64,000 nt of DNA, from assembly GCA_943788725.1 (NCBI GenBank), contig CALSRJ010000001.1:928861-992860 (forward strand), written 5' to 3'. The position numbers and the translations under genes are program-made. Of this stretch, positions 61,101 to 64,000 are shown piece after piece. Within the stretch, counting starts at the first letter, position 1. Every line of letters begins with the position of its first letter. The notes under the pieces were generated by a model. It made no database searches and had not been told where the DNA came from. It saw only the letters and a list, made by a program, of their open reading frames with translations. The DNA is from an uncultured Flavobacteriales bacterium (GTDB lineage: Bacteria > Bacteroidota > Bacteroidia > Flavobacteriales_G > Salibacteraceae).

Positions 61101-63362
61101 CACGTTGTTGTTCTCGTCCTTCACGTATACCACTGTTCCCTCAGGAGGCTTCTCTTCGCCCTCAAACGTGAACGTTTCTGTGGTCTCTGCCATTTCAGCC
61201 CCCACGATGTTCTCAACCGTTCTACCCGAGGCGTCCAGCTCGATCTTGTTCCCTTCCGCATCCACAATAAAATAGCGATCTGAAGTCAAATCCAGCGCCT
61301 GCGGATCAGCAAAGCGGATGTTGAATCCTCCGGTAGCAGGTAGACGCTTGAAGAATATATTACCATCCTTATCTACATACGAAGAGTCGATGGGCAAATC
61401 GCTGGCATCCGTCAGGTACATCTTGGTTCCTTCTGGAGGAATATTGCTTTCATCGAAATAGAACACTTCCCTCGATTCCGCGATGTCGACCTTCTTGGCA
61501 GGGTCGCCAAGGAATATTTTCCCAGTCAATATCTCTGATGCAAGTAGGATCCGCTCGCCGTCTTGATCGATGCCGTACAAGTTTGGCAAATCGTCGGCTA
61601 AGTCCTTTTCGCTTTCAAGACCCATGCTGTACTTCCGCTGAGGGTCGAGTTGCTCAAAGGCGAAGAAGCCATTTTCATTGACCACGGCCTTTTGGATAGG
61701 ATCTCCATTTTCATCGTACAGCATGACTGTGCTTCCTGCCATGTCTAATCGGTCGTAGTCAAAAGCAAACTTGGACGACATGTTCGAACTGAGCAATTCA
61801 TCCTGGTAGAGCACCACTTCTCCACTTGGAAGCTTCTTGAATGGAAAACCATGTAGAATGAAAGGAGAGACTTTAACCCGCGTACTGTCGCTTCCAACGA
61901 ACAAAGGCATGCCATCCAACGCTTCCATATCCGTAGGGTCCAAAGAGTACAATTCCCCTTTTTTGATCTTTTGCAGCTCAAATCGACCATCTTTTCCTAA
62001 GACAACCGTTTCGATCTCTGCACCGGTTCGATCTCGCAAACGAATGTCTTGTGGGTCTTTAAACGTCTCCCCAGCACCTATCCCGAAAAGGGTGCTCTGA
62101 TCGGATGATGCAACCATCACTTTCGCCTGCAATACTTGCTTCAACATGCGATCACCCACCTCAAAGCTGAAGCGGTTGCGATCGGGTTCCCGAAGTAGAT
62201 CCACTTCATCGCCACCTTCTACCGTCATCGTCACGCCAGGATCGTCTAGTTTACCATTGAGGTCCAAGTAGTAGCGCTGATAGTTCGGGAGGTCTTCCAA
62301 CACAAACTCGCCCTTATCATCTGCCTCGACGGTTTGCACAACTTCGCCCCTTTCGTCCAGCACTTCTATGTCATCCAACTTACCCAGCTTTCGATCGTTG
62401 ACGCGTCCAACGATGACAAACGGTGACTCCGTAGCGGTATCTTCTTGCGCCAAGGCCTCTCGCTGCTCTTGCACACGCGCGGCATACGAAGCGATGTATA
62501 TATCACTAAACTCTCCGTCTCTGTTACTGGAAAAGAATGCGATGGTATCGTGCAAAGTAAAGTAGGCATCAAAAGATGCCGAATTGATAGGCGCCTGAAG
62601 ACCAACAGGTTCTGACCATGACTGCCAGGTATCATCCAACCTTCGGCTCATGAAGATGTCAGCTCCACCAAGCCCCGGATGCCCATTGCTACTGAAATAC
62701 AAAACCCTACCATCGTCGCTGAGGTAGGGTGAAAATTCTGCACCGGGCGTATTGATCGTCGGCCCCAGATGGATGGGTTTCTGCCAACGCCCATCCTCCT
62801 TAAGGGAGACATATAAGTCTTCATCTATGGCAATCGAACTCGAAAACGAGATGAGCATTACACCCCGATCGTCGTCTACATAAAACGACAAAAATCCGGT
62901 CTTGGGATTAAATCCTTTCAACCGTACCCGAGTCGGGTTAGACCATCCCCCATCTCGGAATTCGCTCCGCGAAAGTCCGAGATGGTAGTCCAGTTTATTG
63001 CTGTAGGTACTATTTAGAAACAAGACATTTCCGCTGTCGCCGACACCGACCACGCCATTGTTGAATATGTTATTTAGTTTACCAAGCTTATTCGAAGCAT
63101 CACTCCAACCATTCGGACGAGGCTCTACGAACCAAATGTCTTGGCCAGCTCTTACACCTCCGTGGTTTTCTTCGTAAATCGAACGCACGAAAAACAACCT
63201 TCCATCTGGGGAGAGCAATGGAAAGCTCTCTTCCGTACTCGAATTAATTTGTGCAGGAGCTCTTCGCACTCCTTTCAACTCCATGAGGGGTTGCGCCCAC
63301 AGACCTGTGCTCCATAGGAAGAGGAAAAGCATCGATATGGATATGTTACGAATCAGACCCAC
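58101..63362 (-). CDS. Giant PD40-repeat-OmpA envelope protein
   Basis: This 1753-residue protein has a signal peptide (ISMLFLFLWSTGLWAQ), PD40/WD40-like beta-propeller repeats at ~45-300 (FPLLSPDGRLFFV; FSPYLSDDGRVLYFSSNGHP followed by GLGGADIFMS) and a carboxypeptidase-regulatory-like domain (~315-385). Over a thousand residues of related ~97-residue beta modules follow, then a C-terminal OmpA peptidoglycan-binding domain (~1640-1750; LTIEGHTDSIGSDSVNQRVS, RAKNRRVEF). The six best-conserved modules carry PPEGTVVYAVDENNNVIDSA and LPPDGNFKLKLEKA. Domain order recalls PorE/SprE-like T9SS accessory proteins but the array is far longer. GTG 63362 abuts the PorP/SprF stop. Confidence 0.88.
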   Translation of the reverse strand: MGLIRNISISMLFLFLWSTGLWAQPLMELKGVRRAPAQINSSTEESFPLLSPDGRLFFVRSIYEENHGGVRAGQDIWFVEPRPNGWSDASNKLGKLNNIFNNGVVGVGDSGNVLFLNSTYSNKLDYHLGLSRSEFRDGGWSNPTRVRLKGFNPKTGFLSFYVDDDRGVMLISFSSSIAIDEDLYVSLKEDGRWQKPIHLGPTINTPGAEFSPYLSDDGRVLYFSSNGHPGLGGADIFMSRRLDDTWQSWSEPVGLQAPINSASFDAYFTLHDTIAFFSSNRDGEFSDIYIASYAARVQEQREALAQEDTATESPFVIVGRVNDRKLGKLDDIEVLDERGEVVQTVEADDKGEFVLEDLPNYQRYYLDLNGKLDDPGVTMTVEGGDEVDLLREPDRNRFSFEVGDRMLKQVLQAKVMVASSDQSTLFGIGAGETFKDPQDIRLRDRTGAEIETVVLGKDGRFELQKIKKGELYSLDPTDMEALDGMPLFVGSDSTRVKVSPFILHGFPFKKLPSGEVVLYQDELLSSNMSSKFAFDYDRLDMAGSTVMLYDENGDPIQKAVVNENGFFAFEQLDPQRKYSMGLESEKDLADDLPNLYGIDQDGERILLASEILTGKIFLGDPAKKVDIAESREVFYFDESNIPPEGTKMYLTDASDLPIDSSYVDKDGNIFFKRLPATGGFNIRFADPQALDLTSDRYFIVDAEGNKIELDASGRTVENIVGAEMAETTETFTFEGEEKPPEGTVVYVKDENNNVIDSATVDEFGEVRFTRLPADGNFKLTLEKTDDMSMGLDRFFIVDASGDKISFNEEGETFKKIAGKALAESTEVFKVSDETGGGPPEGTVVYAVDENNNVIDSAVVDEFGEIKFTRLPPDGNFKLKLEKAVDNSMGLDRFFIVDASGDQIEFNAEGETSGKIVGKKLAETTEVFKVSNDEGAGPPEGTVVYAVDENNNVIDSAVVDEFGEVKFTRLPPDGNFKLKLEKAIDGSLGLDRFFIVDASGDEIEFNAEGETTKKIAGKKQAETTEIFTVSGDEGGPPEGTVVYAVDENNNVIDSAVVDEYGEVKFTRLPPDGNFKLKLEKAIDNSMGLDRFFIVDASGEKVEFNPEGETEKKIVGSVMAKRIDYYKFDYERLPPKGTMVYLLDENNIRIDSALVGDENKFKFLKLDPEKKYGLEVKNADGSEFQFDEFTLTSRDGTKFVLKSAVSHESRYANMSPEELSEQYDQFAFEMPGGPVIGTQVMVYNAAGFLVDSAIVYSKGRFNVDRLKGQETYSIRVAQDGFNMAAARLYTWLNGRERMLPLLKQGYSYRPIDEIIVEDTEINFDMFMLATEDPIDPDAQVYLMENGQINAVDSSLVEQDGSFKFKELDREKEYSMEFNDKVNTENAKLYSISDGEQKEVASAEKGFSVAPSELLEPKSTISIASSMPRLSSVHDDAIAAERLKYPDLPEAFASLTQDELLARYDRFQFDARYQPDPGTEISITDKRGNEIAHSAIYEGGVFYVDKLSGEETYLIKVGDESFSLEGATLYALLKDEKRRLTRLGDDFVFRPRLEEGDSDLVISLTGTAQTPTEGEKGTSEEGGDEFALTPPKDGKGETMDVNVDKVTKTVFEEAKVESEAKPTAATAVLDDSDYRLKSGIAQVEETQKGWDLHFDFNEFLLTDYQIDYIYQVVIPMLKNNPEMTLTIEGHTDSIGSDSVNQRVSILRISNVLYHLEMAGIENTQIKVVPKGESDPIAPNDTEEGRAKNRRVEFIKD
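59830..61440 (-). repeat. In-gene tandem repeat array, period 291-297 bp
   Basis: The same anchor (the bases encoding PPEGT) recurs at 59956, 60247, 60541, 60838, 61135 and 61426 on the plus-strand coordinates, giving periods of 291, 294, 297, 297 and 291 bases, all multiples of three. The four units between about 60010 and 61200 are nearly identical, with long stretches of the same DNA; outer units are diverged. This pattern fits recent unit duplication or gene conversion inside an older array. Confidence 0.85.
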
Positions 63363-64000
63363 TCAGAAAACCAATCGTTTATTCCCTATCATAAATCCGA
63401 GCATGATCTCATGGGAACCGGGTGAAATGTACTTCCGGAGCTGCGAGATGTTGATATCGTAAGCGTATCCTAACTTGATCTGATTGTTGATGTACATTCC
63501 AATCACCGGAACGACGGCATCTTTGTGTCGATAAGAAATACCACCCCAAACTTGGTCGCGGAAATCAACACGCACATTTGTTTCCAGAGACAAAACAGAT
63601 TGCCCCGTGAAGTAGACAAAGCCATTGGGAATAACTTTCCAATCTCTATCTAGTCGGAAGGTGCGACCGAATAGTAAACGGTGGTGGATCAGCAGGTCGC
63701 CAAACTGTGGCTTTCCCGACAAGGCGAGCGTATTGCCGAGCAATTGCTCACTGGAATAACCGACAAAGAATCTGCGAGAATAGACCATGAAGCCCACGTC
63801 AATATCGAGTAACGTTGAATTCTGCTGCGCATCCAAAAGGCTCTGCTCGAAGAATGGATCTTCCGGAATTTCCAAATTGATCAGGTCGCGATCTATGGTA
63901 AATGAGTTGATACCCACGTTTGTTCCAAAGGATACATTGATCTTGGAAGTCACCGGTAAGTGGAAAGAATAGGTTCCGAAGACTTGGGTGTATTTGAATG
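63363..64000 (-). CDS. PorP/SprF family type IX secretion membrane protein (partial)
   Basis: The C-terminal part of an outer-membrane barrel protein; its N-terminus is outside the window. The frame is open to the window end (reading FKYTQVFGTYSFHLPVTSKI upstream of the GTG at 63953, so that codon is not the start). The ending KYISPGSHEIMLGFMIGNKR is diagnostic of the PorP/SprF family. Members work with type IX secretion and often pair with type B cargo or large OmpA-family proteins. The downstream giant OmpA protein starts at the next base, so the two form an operon. Confidence 0.88.
   Translation of the reverse strand, partial: FKYTQVFGTYSFHLPVTSKINVSFGTNVGINSFTIDRDLINLEIPEDPFFEQSLLDAQQNSTLLDIDVGFMVYSRRFFVGYSSEQLLGNTLALSGKPQFGDLLIHHRLLFGRTFRLDRDWKVIPNGFVYFTGQSVLSLETNVRVDFRDQVWGGISYRHKDAVVPVIGMYINNQIKLGYAYDINISQLRKYISPGSHEIMLGFMIGNKRLVF

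Noticed and set aside
59830-61440. CRISPR-like regular repeats
   Set aside because: The period is ~295 bases, units keep the reading frame and encode a domain; there are no short identical repeats with unique spacers.
1-64000. tRNA, rRNA, insertion sequences, prophage or defence islands
   Set aside because: I found no tRNA-like T-loop consensus in the gaps, no transposase, integrase, toxin-antitoxin or restriction genes; the window reads as core genome.

Overview
The window looks like a core-chromosome segment of a Bacteroidota bacterium, most likely a Flavobacteriales relative with roughly 50% GC. The evidence is a fused LpxC/FabZ, PorX with its PglZ domain, PorT, PorP/SprF, TamL, a DUF4924 protein, a short group-1 sigma factor, a type B (CHU_C) type IX secretion signal, and repeated TAnnTTTG promoter boxes, one at the exact TTG-N19-TAnnTTTG spacing. 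I see no phage, IS element, CRISPR array, rRNA or tRNA. Coding density is very high. No gene-free stretch exceeds 300 bases; the longest is the 177-base gap 40884-41060.

Layout. 1-5411: a frameshifted ACP phosphodiesterase, a LytS/LytTR two-component pair, an OmpH-like lipoprotein, a DUF4924 protein, then ald-tsaE on the minus strand. 5463-12272: porX (minus) diverging from an HD hydrolase, then the lipid A operon lpxD-lpxC/fabZ-lpxA and an ABC ATPase. 12253-16589: a secreted choice-of-anchor L adhesin, purE and purK (minus). 16713-21494: hpt-adk-obg-(unknown)-aroB-aroA. 21500-24693: a small membrane protein, a helix-hairpin-helix/beta-barrel protein and a PorV/PorQ-like barrel (minus). 24863-27604: efp, a second lpxD and a SpoIIE-type phosphatase. 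27581-31632: O-antigen ligase, Wzz-like and Wzx-like genes (minus). 31679-34103: a Kazal lipoprotein, an LptF/LptG-type permease and tgt. 34264-40200: mutL, two rhomboids, an EEP-family hydrolase and a glycosyltransferase. 40299-44688: nitroreductase, TauE-like transporter, small envelope proteins, MeaB and an unknown membrane protein. 44834-53553: aspartate aminotransferase, heptose kinase, TrkH, ubiE, porT, a TrmH-type methyltransferase and tamL. 53607-57983: accD, rpsO, pnp, and the primary sigma factor. 58101-64000: a 1753-residue PD40/repeat/OmpA protein downstream of a PorP/SprF gene (minus).

The main theme is envelope biogenesis: lipid A (lpxD, lpxC/fabZ, lpxA, second lpxD, heptose kinase), LPS transport and O-antigen (LptF/G-like, Wzx, Wzz, ligase), outer-membrane assembly (tamL, OmpH-like) and type IX secretion (porX, porT, PorP/SprF, a type B cargo). 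Housekeeping genes fill the rest.

The features most worth following up are: a six-unit 97-99-residue repeat array inside the PD40/OmpA protein, with a near-identical core; the HhH/barrel plus PorV-like pair; a terminator-like hairpin ending at the base before the TauE start codon; a perfect 10-bp hairpin ending one base before the sigma-factor start codon; and two tightly overlapping divergent promoter pairs.
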